From assembly GCF_015234515.1 (NCBI RefSeq), contig NZ_JADGMY010000021.1:92120-156119 (forward strand): a DNA stretch of 64,000 nt. The letters are read 5' to 3'. Source of the stretch: Cellulomonas sp. GTDB taxonomy: Bacteria > Actinomycetota > Actinomycetes > Actinomycetales > Cellulomonadaceae. Each line of letters opens with the position of its first letter. Position 1 is the stretch's first letter. Shown piece by piece: positions 18,056-28,013 of this stretch. A model generated the notes under the pieces. It was not told the origin of the DNA. It did not search any database and saw only the letters and a program-made list of their open reading frames with translations. The position numbers were made by a program, and so were the translations under genes.

Positions 18056-19102
18056 TCACCGCAGCTGGCCCCGTTGCATCGCGTCCCGCACCTCACCCAC
18101 GAGCTCCTCGAGGATGTCCTCGAGGAAGACCACACCGGTGGTCCGGCCGTCCTCGTCGACGCGGGCGAGGTGCGAACCGGACCGCTGCATCGCCTCGAGC
18201 GCGGTCTCGACCTCGTCCTGCGGCCGGACCACCGCGAGCGTGCGCACGCGCCACGAGGGCACCGGAAGGGCGCGCGACGCGTCGTCGGCGTAGAGGACGT
18301 CCTTGATGTGCAGGTAGCCCGTCGGCCGGCCGTCGCCGTCGACGACGACGAACCGGCTGAACCCGGTCCGCGCCACGAGGTGCTCGATGTCGTCCGGCGT
18401 GCTCGCGCCGTCGACCGTCACGAGGTCACCGACCGCGACCATGACCTCCGCCGCCGTGCGGTCCGAGAACTCGATCGCACCCGCGAGCAGGCCCTGCTCG
18501 TCGGCCAGGAGGCCCTCGGCCTGCGAGCGCTCCACGATCGACTGCACCTCCTCGGCCGTGAACGCCGAGGCGACCTCGTCCTGCGGCTCGACGCGGAACG
18601 CCCGCAGCACGTGGTTCGCGAGCCAGTTCAGCGCGACGATCACCGGCCGCAGGACACGCGCGACCCACACGAGGGGCGGCCCGAACAGCAGCACGGCACG
18701 GTCGGGCCCCGCCACGGCGAGGTTCTTGGGCACCATCTCGCCCAGGACGACGTGCAGGTAGACCACGACCAGCAGCGCGACGACGAAGGCGATCGGGTGC
18801 GTGAACGCGTCGGGGACCCCCAGCGCGTGCAGCGGCGTCTCGATGAGGTGCGCGATCGCCGGCTCGGCGACCAGCCCGAGGCTCGTCGAGCACACCGTGA
18901 TCCCGAGCTGGGCGGCCGCGAGCATGAGCGACACGTGCTCCATGGCCCACAGCACGGTGACCGCACGACGGTCGCCCGCCTCGGCCAGCGGCTCGACGGA
19001 CGACCGGCGGGCGGACATGAGCGCGAACTCCGCGCCGACGAAGAACGCGTTGGCGGCGAGCAGGACGACGGCCAGGACGAGGGCGACGGTGCTGTCCATC
19101 AC
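18056..19102 (-). CDS. CNNM/CorC-type (DUF21-CBS) membrane protein, downstream copy
   Basis: A 348-residue protein of the hemolysin C/CNNM family, implicated in Mg or other divalent-cation transport. The DUF21 domain (about 1-190) has four hydrophobic segments, beginning with VALVLAVVLLAANAFFVGAEFALMSARR. Two CBS domains follow (about 210-330), with GFSRFVVVDGDGRPTGYLHIKDVL and a second ending GVVFLEDILEELVGE. No CorC_HlyC C-terminal domain is evident, so it is shorter than its neighbour. The GTG at 19102 overlaps the upstream stop as GTGA; the ATG at 19099 is equally possible. It is coupled to its paralogue, and tandem CNNM genes are a common actinobacterial arrangement. Confidence 0.88.
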   Translation of the reverse strand: MMDSTVALVLAVVLLAANAFFVGAEFALMSARRSSVEPLAEAGDRRAVTVLWAMEHVSLMLAAAQLGITVCSTSLGLVAEPAIAHLIETPLHALGVPDAFTHPIAFVVALLVVVYLHVVLGEMVPKNLAVAGPDRAVLLFGPPLVWVARVLRPVIVALNWLANHVLRAFRVEPQDEVASAFTAEEVQSIVERSQAEGLLADEQGLLAGAIEFSDRTAAEVMVAVGDLVTVDGASTPDDIEHLVARTGFSRFVVVDGDGRPTGYLHIKDVLYADDASRALPVPSWRVRTLAVVRPQDEVETALEAMQRSGSHLARVDEDGRTTGVVFLEDILEELVGEVRDAMQRGQLR

Positions 19103-20415
19103 TCCTCACCTCCCTCGTCGTGCAGCTCGCTGACGCGCACGCGCTCGACCCGGCGGCCGTCCATCCGCTCGACGCGCAGGAGGACACGGCCCTCGACGAC
19201 CTCGTCGCCGTCCACCGGCACGCGACCGAGCCGCGCCATGAGCAGACCCCCGAGGGTCTCCCACGGGCCGTCGTCGGGGACGCGCAGCGCGGTCGCCTCG
19301 TGCAGCTCGTCGGGGCGGACCACACCGGGCAGCACCCACGAGCCGTCCGCCTGCCGGGCGAGCTGCCCGCGCGAGCGGTCGTGCTCGTCGGCCACCTCCC
19401 CCACGAGCTCCTCGACGACGTCCTCGAGCGTGACGGCACCCGAGGTGCCGCCGTACTCGTCGACGACGACCGCCATCTGCAGGCCCTGCGCCCGCAGGTC
19501 GACGAGGAGCGGGCCGAGACCGACCGTCTCGGGGACGCGCGGGGCGTCCACCATCAGGGCGGCGGCGGGCACGTCGGCACGACGCTCGTACGGCACGGCC
19601 ATGGCCTTGCGCAGGTGGACGAACCCCACGACGTCGTCGACGGAGTCGCCGATCACGGGGAACCGCGAGTGACCCGTCTGGCGTGCCAGCGCCATGACGT
19701 CGGCCGCGGAGTCGTCACGACGCACGACGACCAGGCGGGTGCGGTCGGTCATCACGTCGACGGCCGTGAGGGTGGAGAAGTCGATCGAGTTGGTCAGCAG
19801 CGTCGCGGTGGCCTGGTCGAGCGTGCCCTGAGCGGCGGAGCGGCGCACGAGGGACGCCAGCTCGGCCGGCGAGCGCGCGCCGGAGAGCTCCTCGCGCGGC
19901 TCGACGCCGACCCGCCGCAGCAGCGAGTTGGCGGTGCCGTTGGTCACCGAGATCACGGGCCGCAGCGCCGTGGTGAACCCGAGCTGCAGCGGGGCGACGA
20001 GCCGTGCGGTGCCCAGCGGGCGGGCGATCGCGAAGTTCTTGGGCACCAGCTCGCCGAAGAGCATGGAGAAGCCGTTGACCAGCACGAGCGCGAGCACCGC
20101 CGCGATCGCCCCCGCCAGCGCGCGGTTGGCGCCCGACGCGTCGAGCGGCACGCCCAGCAGGCGGACGACGGCGGGCTGGGTCGTGTAGCCCAGCAGCACG
20201 GTGGTGACGGTGATCCCGACCTGCGCGCCCGACAGCTGGGTGGACAGCCGGCGCAGCGCGCGCAGCACCGAGCCGCCACGGGCGTCGTCCGGGGCGGTCT
20301 GCCGCTCGACGAGACCGGGGTCGAGCGTGACCAGGGCGAACTCGGCGGCGACGAAGACCGCCGTGCCTGCCGTGAGCAGCACGCCCAGACCGACGAGCAG
20401 CCAGTCGGTCAGCAC
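19099..20415 (-). CDS. CNNM/CorC-type (DUF21-CBS-CorC_HlyC) membrane protein, upstream copy
   Basis: A 438-residue full-length member: DUF21 membrane domain (about 1-195, opening LTDWLLVGLGVLLTAGTAVF), CBS pair (about 210-335, with GHSRFPVIGDSVDDVVGFVH and the conserved DEYGGTSGAVTLEDVVEELV), then a CorC_HlyC FAD-like domain (about 350-438). It probably acts in divalent-cation efflux or homeostasis. The GTG at 20415 starts the first transmembrane helix at the usual distance. Further-upstream starts would add an Arg/Pro-rich stretch that looks untranslated in this frame. The SD is weak. A roughly 170-base transcribed leader is likely and holds a possible upstream ORF (see findings). Confidence 0.88.
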   Translation of the reverse strand: MLTDWLLVGLGVLLTAGTAVFVAAEFALVTLDPGLVERQTAPDDARGGSVLRALRRLSTQLSGAQVGITVTTVLLGYTTQPAVVRLLGVPLDASGANRALAGAIAAVLALVLVNGFSMLFGELVPKNFAIARPLGTARLVAPLQLGFTTALRPVISVTNGTANSLLRRVGVEPREELSGARSPAELASLVRRSAAQGTLDQATATLLTNSIDFSTLTAVDVMTDRTRLVVVRRDDSAADVMALARQTGHSRFPVIGDSVDDVVGFVHLRKAMAVPYERRADVPAAALMVDAPRVPETVGLGPLLVDLRAQGLQMAVVVDEYGGTSGAVTLEDVVEELVGEVADEHDRSRGQLARQADGSWVLPGVVRPDELHEATALRVPDDGPWETLGGLLMARLGRVPVDGDEVVEGRVLLRVERMDGRRVERVRVSELHDEGGEE

Positions 20416-20674
20416 GTGGGCACCCTGACCGGGACCCGGGCGGCACGGTGTGCCTCCGGTGCAGCGGAGGAGGACGGGGGTGGGCCGGCGGTCTCGCGTC
20501 CTGGGAGGACGGGCCCTGCTCCGAGGCGCGCACGCGCGGTGCGGCGGGAGCGGGACGGGACGCGATGCCGGCAGCGACTTGAGCTGCTCATGGTGGGCAC
20601 ATCCTACGGACAGACCGCCGACGTGCCGAGTCCTCACCGGGACTGCTGACGGGTCCGTGTGCCACGCTGACCCC

Positions 20675-21436
20675 ATGGTCACCACCGTGTCGCGCCCGGG
20701 TGTCACCACCGTCCTCGTCGTGGAGGACGAGCCCGCCATCGCCCAGGCCATCGTGCACCGGCTCACAGCCGAGGGCTGGGCGGTCGAGGCCGTCGGCGAC
20801 GGTCACGCGGGCGTCGCCGCCGCGAGCCGCCTGCAGCCGGACGTCGTGGTGCTGGACGTCATGCTGCCGGGGATCGACGGCCTGGAGGTCTGCCGTCAGA
20901 TCCAGGCCGAACGCCCTGTGCCCGTCCTCATGCTGACCGCGCGGGACGACGAGACGGACATGCTCGTCGGCCTCGGCGTCGGCGCCGACGACTACATGAC
21001 CAAGCCGTTCTCGATGCGCGAGCTCGTGGCCCGCACGAAGGTGCTGCTGCGCCGCACCGAGCGCGCGGCACGCGCCGCCGAGCTGGCCACCGTCCAGCAG
21101 CCCGAGCCGCCCCTGGTGGTCGGCGACGTGACGATCGACAGCGCGCAGCGACGCGTCCAGCGGGCGGGTACCGAGGTGCACCTGACGCCGACGGAGTTCG
21201 ACCTGCTGCTGACGCTCGCGTCGTCCCCGCGCACCGTCCTGACCCGCGAGCGGCTGCTCGCCGACGTGTGGGACTGGGTCGACGCGAGCGGCACGCGCAC
21301 CGTCGACTCCCACATCAAGGCGCTGCGCCGCAAGCTCGGGCCGGACCTGATCCGCACGGTCCACGGGGTCGGCTACGCGTACGAGCCGGCCGGGGACGCA
21401 CCGGACGAGGCGGACGAGGCGGACGAGGGCCTGTGA
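20675..21436 (+). CDS. OmpR/PhoB-family response regulator
   Basis: A 253-residue two-component regulator. The receiver domain (about 12-125) has the acidic pocket (VVEDEP), the phospho-acceptor Asp in VVVLDVMLPGIDGL, Thr in MLTARDD and Lys in DYMTKPFS. A winged-helix DNA-binding domain follows (about 150-240; LTPTEFDLLLTLASSP, then RTVDSHIKALRRKLG and VHGVGYAYEP). A short acidic tail ends in repeated DEA. The ATG at 20675 is preceded by CACGCT six bases upstream, a weak leaderless -10. It is translationally coupled to the downstream kinase by a GTGA overlap. The target genes are unknown. Confidence 0.92.
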   Translation: MVTTVSRPGVTTVLVVEDEPAIAQAIVHRLTAEGWAVEAVGDGHAGVAAASRLQPDVVVLDVMLPGIDGLEVCRQIQAERPVPVLMLTARDDETDMLVGLGVGADDYMTKPFSMRELVARTKVLLRRTERAARAAELATVQQPEPPLVVGDVTIDSAQRRVQRAGTEVHLTPTEFDLLLTLASSPRTVLTRERLLADVWDWVDASGTRTVDSHIKALRRKLGPDLIRTVHGVGYAYEPAGDAPDEADEADEGL

Positions 21437-22521
21437 CCTCTCCTCAGGAACCGCACGCCCGGCACGCACGCGGCGACGCCGACCGCTGGCGCCTGCCGGA
21501 CGTACGGCCGCTCGACCCCCTGCGCAGCATCAAGATGAAGCTGGGGGTCCTGGTCGCCGCGACGGTCACGCTCGCCGCGTTCGTGATCTGGGTGGGCTAC
21601 GGGCAGGCGCTGGGGCCGAGCCGCACGCTGCCGCTCGCCATCGCGCTGTCCCTCATCGCCACCCAGATCCTCGCGCGCGGCATGACGTCCCCGCTGCGCG
21701 AGATGACGGAGGCCGCGCGTGCGATGGCCGGCGGCGACTACAGCCGGCGGGTGCGCTCGACCAGCCGCGACGAGGTCGGTCAGCTCGCCGAGGCGTTCAA
21801 CACGATGGCCGACGACCTCCAGCAGCTCGACACGTTCCGCCGCGAGCTCGTCGCGAACGTCTCGCACGAGCTGCGGACGCCCGTGACGGCGCTGCAGGCC
21901 CAGCTGGAGAACATGGTCGACGGTGTCAGCGAGCCCGACCCCGCGACCCTCGCGGTCGCGCTCGCGCAGACCGAGCGGCTCTCGCGCCTGGTGTCCTCGC
22001 TGCTCGACCTGTCACGCGTCGAGGCGGGCGCGATGGCGCTGCGGATCGAGGAGGTGCACGTCGGTGACCTGCTGCGGCAGGCCGCCGACGAGGCGACGCT
22101 GGTCGGTGCCGACAAGCGGCTGCGGTTCACGGTCGACGTCGAACCGGCCGACCTCACGGTGCCGGCCGACCCGGAGCGGCTGCACCAGGTGATCGCGAAC
22201 CTCCTGCAGAACGCCGCACGGCACTCACCCGCGGACGACGAGGTGCGCGTCGTCGCCCGCCGCGACGGGGCCGACGTGCGGATCGACGTCGTGGACCACG
22301 GCCCGGGCATCGCCCGCGACCAGCGCGCGCACGTGTTCGAGCGCTTCGTGCGCGGCAACACGCCCGCGCTCACCGGCCAGGGCTCCACAGGGGGCACCGG
22401 GCTCGGTCTGGCGATCGTCCGGTGGGCCGTCGAGCTGCACGGCGGGTCGGTCGTCGTCGCGGACTCCGCGTCGGGCTGCACGATGCGGGTGCGGCTGCCC
22501 GCCGCACGGCCCCCGGGGTGA
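21433..22521 (+). CDS. Membrane sensor histidine kinase with minimal sensor loop
   Basis: A 362-residue HisKA-type kinase paired with the preceding regulator. Two closely spaced helices (about 37-58 and 67-83) leave an outside loop of only around ten residues. HAMP follows (about 85-135), then HisKA with the phospho-acceptor in VANVSHELRTPVTALQ (near 145) and a HATPase domain with N (NLLQNAARHS), G1 (DHGPGI) and G2 (GGTGLGLAI) boxes. The short loop suggests sensing within the membrane or through a partner protein, as in intramembrane-sensing kinases. The GTG at 21433 overlaps the regulator stop as GTGA. Confidence 0.9.
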   Translation: MTSPQEPHARHARGDADRWRLPDVRPLDPLRSIKMKLGVLVAATVTLAAFVIWVGYGQALGPSRTLPLAIALSLIATQILARGMTSPLREMTEAARAMAGGDYSRRVRSTSRDEVGQLAEAFNTMADDLQQLDTFRRELVANVSHELRTPVTALQAQLENMVDGVSEPDPATLAVALAQTERLSRLVSSLLDLSRVEAGAMALRIEEVHVGDLLRQAADEATLVGADKRLRFTVDVEPADLTVPADPERLHQVIANLLQNAARHSPADDEVRVVARRDGADVRIDVVDHGPGIARDQRAHVFERFVRGNTPALTGQGSTGGTGLGLAIVRWAVELHGGSVVVADSASGCTMRVRLPAARPPG

Positions 22522-22764
22522 CGGCTCACCCGCGGTGGCGTCCCACGCCGCTGGCCTGCCGCGGACCCGGCCTTGAGCCGCGTCCCAGACCCGCTTTAGC
22601 GGCTGTTGACCCCCGCACGCGGACGGGGTGAAGAGGCTGCACAGATCACGACCGACGCGGCTGCGCAAGGGGCCTGGGGCCTCCCGCAGCACGTAGTGTT
22701 GTCATCAACAGAACTGGCGATGGCGCGGTCCGTGAGCCGCGCACCGGAAGTGGGCGATCCCAGC

Positions 22765-25700
22765 GTGACGCAGAACGCGCAGTCAGACTCCACCCGTGCC
22801 GACTTCGGTGCGAACGAGTGGCTGGTCGACGAGCTGTACGAGCAGTACCAGAAGGACCGCAACGCGGTGGACCCCGCCTGGTGGGACTTCTTCGAGGGCT
22901 ACAAGCCCGAGACGACGGGTGCTGCGACCAACGGTGACGTCGCCAGGTCCGCACCGCCGGGGCCAGCGGCCCCTCCAGCCGCGCCGACCGCCCCTGCGCC
23001 CTCGGGCAGCGCACCCGCGCCGGACGCCGCGCCCCGGGCCGACACGGCCGCGGCACCGGTCGTCGAGGTGACGCCCTCGCCGGTGGCCACCGCCCAGCCC
23101 GCCACCGCGCCGTACGCCGAGGTCGCGACGCGTCGCACCGACGCACCCGACGTCCTGCCGGTCGACGACGTGCAGAAGCTGCGCGGGCCCGCTGCACGCG
23201 TCGTCACCAACATGGAGTCGTCGCTCGAGGTGCCGACCGCCACGTCGGTGCGCGCCGTGCCGGCCAAGCTCATGGTCGACAACCGCATCGTCGTGAACAA
23301 CCACCTGGCCCGCGGTCGTGGCGGCAAGGTGTCCTTCACGCACCTCATCGGCTTCGCGCTGGTCGAGGCGGTGCGCGAGATGCCCGCCATGAACTCCTCG
23401 TACACGCTCGTGGACGGCAAGCCGGGCGTGCTCGCGCCCGCCCACGTCAACCTCGGCCTGGCGATCGACCTGGCCAAGCCCGACGGCACCCGCCAGCTCC
23501 TCGTGCCGTCGATCAAGAAGGCGGACACGCTCGACTTCGCGCAGTTCTGGAACGCGTACGAGGACGTCGTGCGCCGCGCCCGCAACAACAAGCTGACGGT
23601 CGAGGACTTCGCCGGGACGACGATCTCGCTGACCAACCCCGGCACGATCGGCACGGTCCACTCCGTGCCGCGCCTCATGCAGAGTCAGGGCACGATCGTC
23701 GGCGTCGGCGCGATGGACTACCCGGCCGAGTTCGCGGGGACGTCGGACGAGCAGCTCAACCGCATGGGCGTCTCGAAGGTCCTGACGGTCACCTCGACGT
23801 ACGACCACCGGATCATCCAGGGCGCGCAGTCGGGTGACTTCCTGCGCATCCTCGCGCGCAAGCTCATGGGCGAGGACGGGTTCTACGACCGCGTCTTCGC
23901 CTCGCTGCGCGTCCCGTACGAGCCCGTGCGCTGGGTCCGTGACGCGAACCACGACCCGGACGCCGAGGCGATCAAGCCCGCGCGCATCGCCGAGCTCATC
24001 CACGCGTACCGCTCGCGCGGGCACCTCATGGCCGAGACCGACCCGCTGGCCTACCGCCAGCGCAAGCACCCGGACCTCGACGTGCAGAACCACGGCCTGA
24101 CGCTGTGGGACCTGGACCGCACGTTCCCGACCGGGGGCTTCACCGGCAAGACCCGCGCGACCCTGCGTGAGGTCCTCGGGCTGCTGCGCGACTCGTACTG
24201 CCGCACGGTGGGCGCCGAGTACATGCACCTGCAGGACCCGCGCCAGCGCCGCTGGCTGCAGGAGCGCCTCGAGTCCGGGTACGCCCGCACCCCGCGTGAG
24301 GACCAGCTCCGGATCCTGCGTCGCCTCAACGCGGCCGAGGCGTTCGAGACCTTCCTGCAGACCAAGTTCGTCGGCCAGAAGCGGTTCTCGCTCGAGGGTG
24401 GCGAGTCCCTCATCCCGCTGCTCGACGCGATCCTGTCGAAGGCCGCCAACGGCGGTCTCGACGAGGTCGGCATCGGCATGGCGCACCGCGGCCGCCTCAA
24501 CGTCCTGGCGAACATCGCCGGCAAGTCGTACGGGCAGATCTTCAGCGAGTTCGAGGGCAACCAGGACCCGAAGTCGGTCCAGGGCTCGGGCGACGTCAAG
24601 TACCACCTCGGCACGGAGGGCGTCTTCACGGCGGAGTCCGGTGCGACGACCGACGTGTACCTCGCGGCGAACCCGTCGCACCTCGAGGCCGTCGACCCGG
24701 TCCTCGAGGGCATCGTCCGTGCCAAGCAGGACCTCATCGACCTCGGCGGCGACGGGTTCTCCGTGCTGCCGATCCTCATCCACGGCGACGCCGCGTTCGC
24801 GGGCCAGGGCGTCGTGTTCGAGACGCTGAACCTGTCCCAGCTGCGCGGCTACCGCACGGGCGGCACGATCCACGTGATCGTCAACAACCAGGTCGGGTTC
24901 ACCACGGGCCCGTCGTCGTCGCGCTCGTCGCACTACGCGACGGACGTGGCCAAGGGCCTGCAGGTCCCGATCTTCCACGTCAACGGGGACGACCCCGAGG
25001 CCGTGGTCCGCGTCGCCGAGCTCGCGTTCGAGTACCGCGAGCAGTTCGACCGCGACGTCATCATCGACCTGGTCTGCTACCGCCGCCGCGGCCACAACGA
25101 GGGTGACGACCCCTCGATGACGCAGCCGCTGATGTACAACCTCATCGAGGCCAAGCGGTCGGTGCGCAAGATCTACACCGAGACGCTCGTGGCCCGCGGC
25201 GACATCACGATCGAGGAGGCCGAGCAGGCCCTGCGCGACTACCAGTCGCAGCTCGAGCGGGTGTTCAGCGAGACGCGCGAGGACGGCTGGACGCTCCCGC
25301 CGGCCGACGTCGACACGGTGGCGGGTCTGGAGCGCCCGGAGTCGCAGCAGGAGGACGCCGGCGTCATGGTCGGCTGGCAGACCGCCGTGCCCGCGTCGGT
25401 CCTGCACCGCATCGGCCAGGCCCACGTCAGCCCGCCCGAGGGCTTCACGGTCCACCCGAAGCTCGCCCAGCTCCTGGAGAAGCGCGAGCGGATGAGCCGC
25501 GAGGGCGGCATCGACTGGGGCTACGGGGAGATCCTCGCGTTCGGCTCGCTCCTCATCGAGGGCACGCCCGTCCGGCTCGCCGGGCAGGACTCACGCCGCG
25601 GCACGTTCGTCCAGCGCCACGCCGTGCTCCACGACCGCGAGACCGGCGCCGAGTGGACCCCGCTGCTCTACCTCTCGGGCGACCAGGCGAAGTTCTGGGC

Positions 25701-26532
25701 CTACGACTCCTCCCTCTCGGAGTACGCCGCGCTCGGCTTCGAGTACGGCTACTCGGTGGAGCGGCCGGACGCGCTGGTGCTGTGGGAGGCCCAGTTCGGC
25801 GACTTCGTCAACGGCGCGCAGACCGTCATCGACGAGTTCATCTCCTCCGCGCAGCAGAAGTGGGCGCAGCGCTCGTCGGTCGTGCTGCTCCTGCCGCACG
25901 GCTACGAGGGCCAGGGACCGGACCACTCGTCGGCCCGGATCGAGCGGTTCCTGCAGCTGGCGGCCGAGGACAACATGACGATCGCGCAGCCGTCGACGCC
26001 CGCGTCGCACTTCCACCTGCTGCGTCGTCAGGCGTACCAGCGCCCGCGCCGTCCGCTCGTGGTGTTCACCCCGAAGTCGATGCTGCGCCTCAAGGCCGCG
26101 ACGTCCGACGTGCAGGACTTCACGTCCGGCACGTTCCGCACGGTGGTCGGCGACGACCTGGCCGCCGCCAAGGCGGACCAGGTGACGCGTGTGCTGCTGT
26201 GCTCGGGCAAGGTCTACTGGGACCTGCTCGCGCACCGGGTGTCCTCCGGGGACCAGCAGACCGCGATCGTGCGGTTCGAGCAGCTCTACCCGCTCGAGCC
26301 CGACGCGATCGCCGAGGTGCTCGCACCGTACGGCGACGCGGAGCTGGTGTGGGTGCAGGACGAGCCGCGCAACCAGGGGCCGTGGACCTTCATGTCCACG
26401 CACCTGCCGCAGATCGTCGGGCGCGACGTGCAGGTCGTCTCCCGCCCCGAGTCGGCCTCCCCGGCGGCCGGCTCGGCCAAGAAGCACGCGGCCGAGCAGA
26501 AGGCCCTGGTCGAGGCCTCGTTCGAGCGCTGA
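22765..26532 (+). CDS. kgd: Multifunctional 2-oxoglutarate decarboxylase/dehydrogenase E1-E2 (Kgd)
   Basis: A 1255-residue TCA-cycle enzyme that decarboxylates 2-oxoglutarate with thiamine diphosphate and carries an E2-like succinyltransferase domain in the same chain, the arrangement typical of Actinobacteria. Order: N-terminal helix ([15 protein letters not shown]), Ala/Pro linker (about 45-125), acyltransferase domain (about 125-390, active-site segment [14 protein letters not shown] near 346), then E1 with [15 protein letters not shown] near 570, [16 protein letters not shown] and [14 protein letters not shown]. No lipoyl domain is present, as expected. I chose the GTG at 22765, which places the FGxNEW motif where mycobacterial Kgd has it. 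The ATG at 22720 is an alternative; neither has a good SD. A possible -10 TAGTGT (22694-22699) overlaps a TGTTG/CAACA repeat. Confidence 0.95.
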   Translation: MTQNAQSDSTRADFGANEWLVDELYEQYQKDRNAVDPAWWDFFEGYKPETTGAATNGDVARSAPPGPAAPPAAPTAPAPSGSAPAPDAAPRADTAAAPVVEVTPSPVATAQPATAPYAEVATRRTDAPDVLPVDDVQKLRGPAARVVTNMESSLEVPTATSVRAVPAKLMVDNRIVVNNHLARGRGGKVSFTHLIGFALVEAVREMPAMNSSYTLVDGKPGVLAPAHVNLGLAIDLAKPDGTRQLLVPSIKKADTLDFAQFWNAYEDVVRRARNNKLTVEDFAGTTISLTNPGTIGTVHSVPRLMQSQGTIVGVGAMDYPAEFAGTSDEQLNRMGVSKVLTVTSTYDHRIIQGAQSGDFLRILARKLMGEDGFYDRVFASLRVPYEPVRWVRDANHDPDAEAIKPARIAELIHAYRSRGHLMAETDPLAYRQRKHPDLDVQNHGLTLWDLDRTFPTGGFTGKTRATLREVLGLLRDSYCRTVGAEYMHLQDPRQRRWLQERLESGYARTPREDQLRILRRLNAAEAFETFLQTKFVGQKRFSLEGGESLIPLLDAILSKAANGGLDEVGIGMAHRGRLNVLANIAGKSYGQIFSEFEGNQDPKSVQGSGDVKYHLGTEGVFTAESGATTDVYLAANPSHLEAVDPVLEGIVRAKQDLIDLGGDGFSVLPILIHGDAAFAGQGVVFETLNLSQLRGYRTGGTIHVIVNNQVGFTTGPSSSRSSHYATDVAKGLQVPIFHVNGDDPEAVVRVAELAFEYREQFDRDVIIDLVCYRRRGHNEGDDPSMTQPLMYNLIEAKRSVRKIYTETLVARGDITIEEAEQALRDYQSQLERVFSETREDGWTLPPADVDTVAGLERPESQQEDAGVMVGWQTAVPASVLHRIGQAHVSPPEGFTVHPKLAQLLEKRERMSREGGIDWGYGEILAFGSLLIEGTPVRLAGQDSRRGTFVQRHAVLHDRETGAEWTPLLYLSGDQAKFWAYDSSLSEYAALGFEYGYSVERPDALVLWEAQFGDFVNGAQTVIDEFISSAQQKWAQRSSVVLLLPHGYEGQGPDHSSARIERFLQLAAEDNMTIAQPSTPASHFHLLRRQAYQRPRRPLVVFTPKSMLRLKAATSDVQDFTSGTFRTVVGDDLAAAKADQVTRVLLCSGKVYWDLLAHRVSSGDQQTAIVRFEQLYPLEPDAIAEVLAPYGDAELVWVQDEPRNQGPWTFMSTHLPQIVGRDVQVVSRPESASPAAGSAKKHAAEQKALVEASFER

Positions 26533-26539
26533 GCCACCG

Positions 26540-26584
26540 CGACGGGCCGGCCGACTCCCGCGAGGGAGACCGGCCGGCCCGTCG
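26540..26584. terminator. Strong terminator after kgd
   Basis: A stem of about 20 bp with one internal asymmetry and a GCGA loop lies 8 bases past the kgd stop. Arms start CGACGGGCCGGCC and end GGCCGGCCCGTCG. It also lies beyond the end of the convergent GlxA-type gene, so it can serve both. Confidence 0.8.
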
Positions 26585-26623
26585 TCGTCGGTGCCGGGTC
26601 CTGCGCGCGGCCGTCCCGCGCGG

Positions 26624-27625
26624 TCAGGACGCCCGTTCGTCCTGCTCGTCGCCCGTCTCGTCCACGTCGCCGCGCGGTCTGCAGGTGAACCGGCGACGAT
26701 AGGCCATCGGTGTCGTCCCGAGCGTGCGGGCGAAGTGGTGGCGCAGCAGCGCGGCCGTGCCGAAGCCGCAGCGCCTGGCCACCTCGTCGACGGGGACGTC
26801 GGTGCGTTCGAGCAGCTCCTGGGCCCGGGCGACGCGCTGCCGTGCGACCCACGCGGCCGGGGTGGCACCCGTCTCGGCCCGGAACCTGCGGGCGAACGTG
26901 CGCTCCGACATCAGTGCGCGTGCGGCCAGGCTCGGGACGCCGAGCTCCTCGTCGAGGTGCTCCAGCATCCAGGTGAGCAGCGGCGCGAGGGTGTCGGCCA
27001 CCGGGGGCAGGGGCGTGTCCACGTACTGTGCCTGTCCCCCGTCGCGCTGGGGCGGCACGACCATCCGCCGGGCGACGCTGGTGGCGGCCGCAGCGCCGAG
27101 CTCCCGACGGACGAGGTGCAGGCACGCGTCGATGCCCGCAGCCGTCCCGGCCCCGGTGATCACACGGCCGTCCTCGACGAACAGCACGTCGGGGTCGACG
27201 GTCGCCGCCGGGAACCGGGCGGCGAGCGCTGCGGCGTGCATCCAGTGCGTCGTGCAGCGACGCCCGTCGAGCAGGCCCGCCTCCCCCAGCGCGAACGCGC
27301 CGCTGCAGATCGACAGGATCCAGGCGCCGCGCGCGTGCGCGTCCCGCAACGCCTCCAGGACCTCCGCCGGCACGGCCGCCGCGGGCATGCCGTAGGCCGG
27401 CACGACCACGAGATCGACGTCCCGTGTCGCCTCCAGACCGTGCTCGACGACGATGGAGAAGCCGCCCTTCGTCGGCATGACGGCACCGGCGGTCGGGCCG
27501 CAGACGCGGAAGTCGAAGCTGGGGCCACCGGTGTCGGAGCGGTCGATGCCGAAGACCTCGCACGCGGTCCCGAGCTCGAAGGCAGCGACGTGCGGCAGGG
27601 CCAGGACGGCCACGGTCCGGAGCAT
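26624..27625 (-). CDS. GlxA-family transcription regulator (DJ-1/PfpI-AraC fusion)
   Basis: A 333-residue regulator. The N-terminal DJ-1/PfpI-like ligand domain (about 1-175) has the hallmark LSICSGAFALGEAGLLDGRR; its Cys sits at the nucleophile-elbow position. An AraC-type pair of helix-turn-helix motifs follows (about 225-315), with AARALMSERTFARRFRAETG and DEVARRCGFGTAALLRHHFA. Members of this family often control amine, choline or glycine-betaine metabolism, but no such genes are adjacent, so the target is open. The ATG at 27625 gives a normal N-terminus (MLRTVAVLALP). It is divergent from the small membrane peptide gene. Confidence 0.9.
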   Translation of the reverse strand: MLRTVAVLALPHVAAFELGTACEVFGIDRSDTGGPSFDFRVCGPTAGAVMPTKGGFSIVVEHGLEATRDVDLVVVPAYGMPAAAVPAEVLEALRDAHARGAWILSICSGAFALGEAGLLDGRRCTTHWMHAAALAARFPAATVDPDVLFVEDGRVITGAGTAAGIDACLHLVRRELGAAAATSVARRMVVPPQRDGGQAQYVDTPLPPVADTLAPLLTWMLEHLDEELGVPSLAARALMSERTFARRFRAETGATPAAWVARQRVARAQELLERTDVPVDEVARRCGFGTAALLRHHFARTLGTTPMAYRRRFTCRPRGDVDETGDEQDERAS

Positions 27626-27717
27626 GCCCCACCGTCGCACGCCCTTGGCGGAATTTCAACGTGCATCGTCGCTTCTGCCACTCGTGGCGCGATGTGCATG
27701 AGCGGAGGATTTCTGCC

Positions 27718-27879
27718 ATGGACATCTTCTGGCTCGTCCTCACCCTCCTGGCCACCGCCGCCGTCCTCGGGGGCCTCGCCCGAGCCGTCCGTGACGACGG
27801 TCTCGGTCACCGGGAACCGCCGCGCTCCCACCCGCACGACAACGACGGCACGCCCGTCATGCACGTCTTCTCCCGTTGA
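27718..27879 (+). CDS. Small single-pass membrane peptide, 53 residues
   Basis: The peptide starts MDIFWLVLTLLATAAVLGGL (one helix, about 3-21) followed by a polar, His-rich tail (REPPRSHPHDNDGTP). The ATG at 27718 has GGAGG nine bases upstream, a convincing translation start, and the frame ends cleanly. I recognise no family. The gene is divergent from the GlxA regulator, so it is a plausible target of it. The His/Asp-rich tail could bind metal, which is speculation. Confidence 0.65.
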   Translation: MDIFWLVLTLLATAAVLGGLARAVRDDGLGHREPPRSHPHDNDGTPVMHVFSR

Positions 27880-28013
27880 TCCCCCGCGCGCCTCCCGTCG
27901 CACCACGACACGGCCGCCATCCGGGGCCGGAACGGCGCTGTTACGCTCCCGCCGCCTGAGAGACTGTCGCCCAGCAGGCTCCGGACGGCCCGGCGCTGCG
28001 GGCATGGGCAGGG

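Noticed and set aside
22697..22710. TGTTG-TCAT-CAACA as an operator of kgd
   Set aside because: Arms of only 5 bases; too short to claim beyond a mention.
22606..22764. Start of kgd at 22606
   Set aside because: It adds over 50 residues absent from the family and covers the promoter region; 22765 places the FGxNEW motif correctly.
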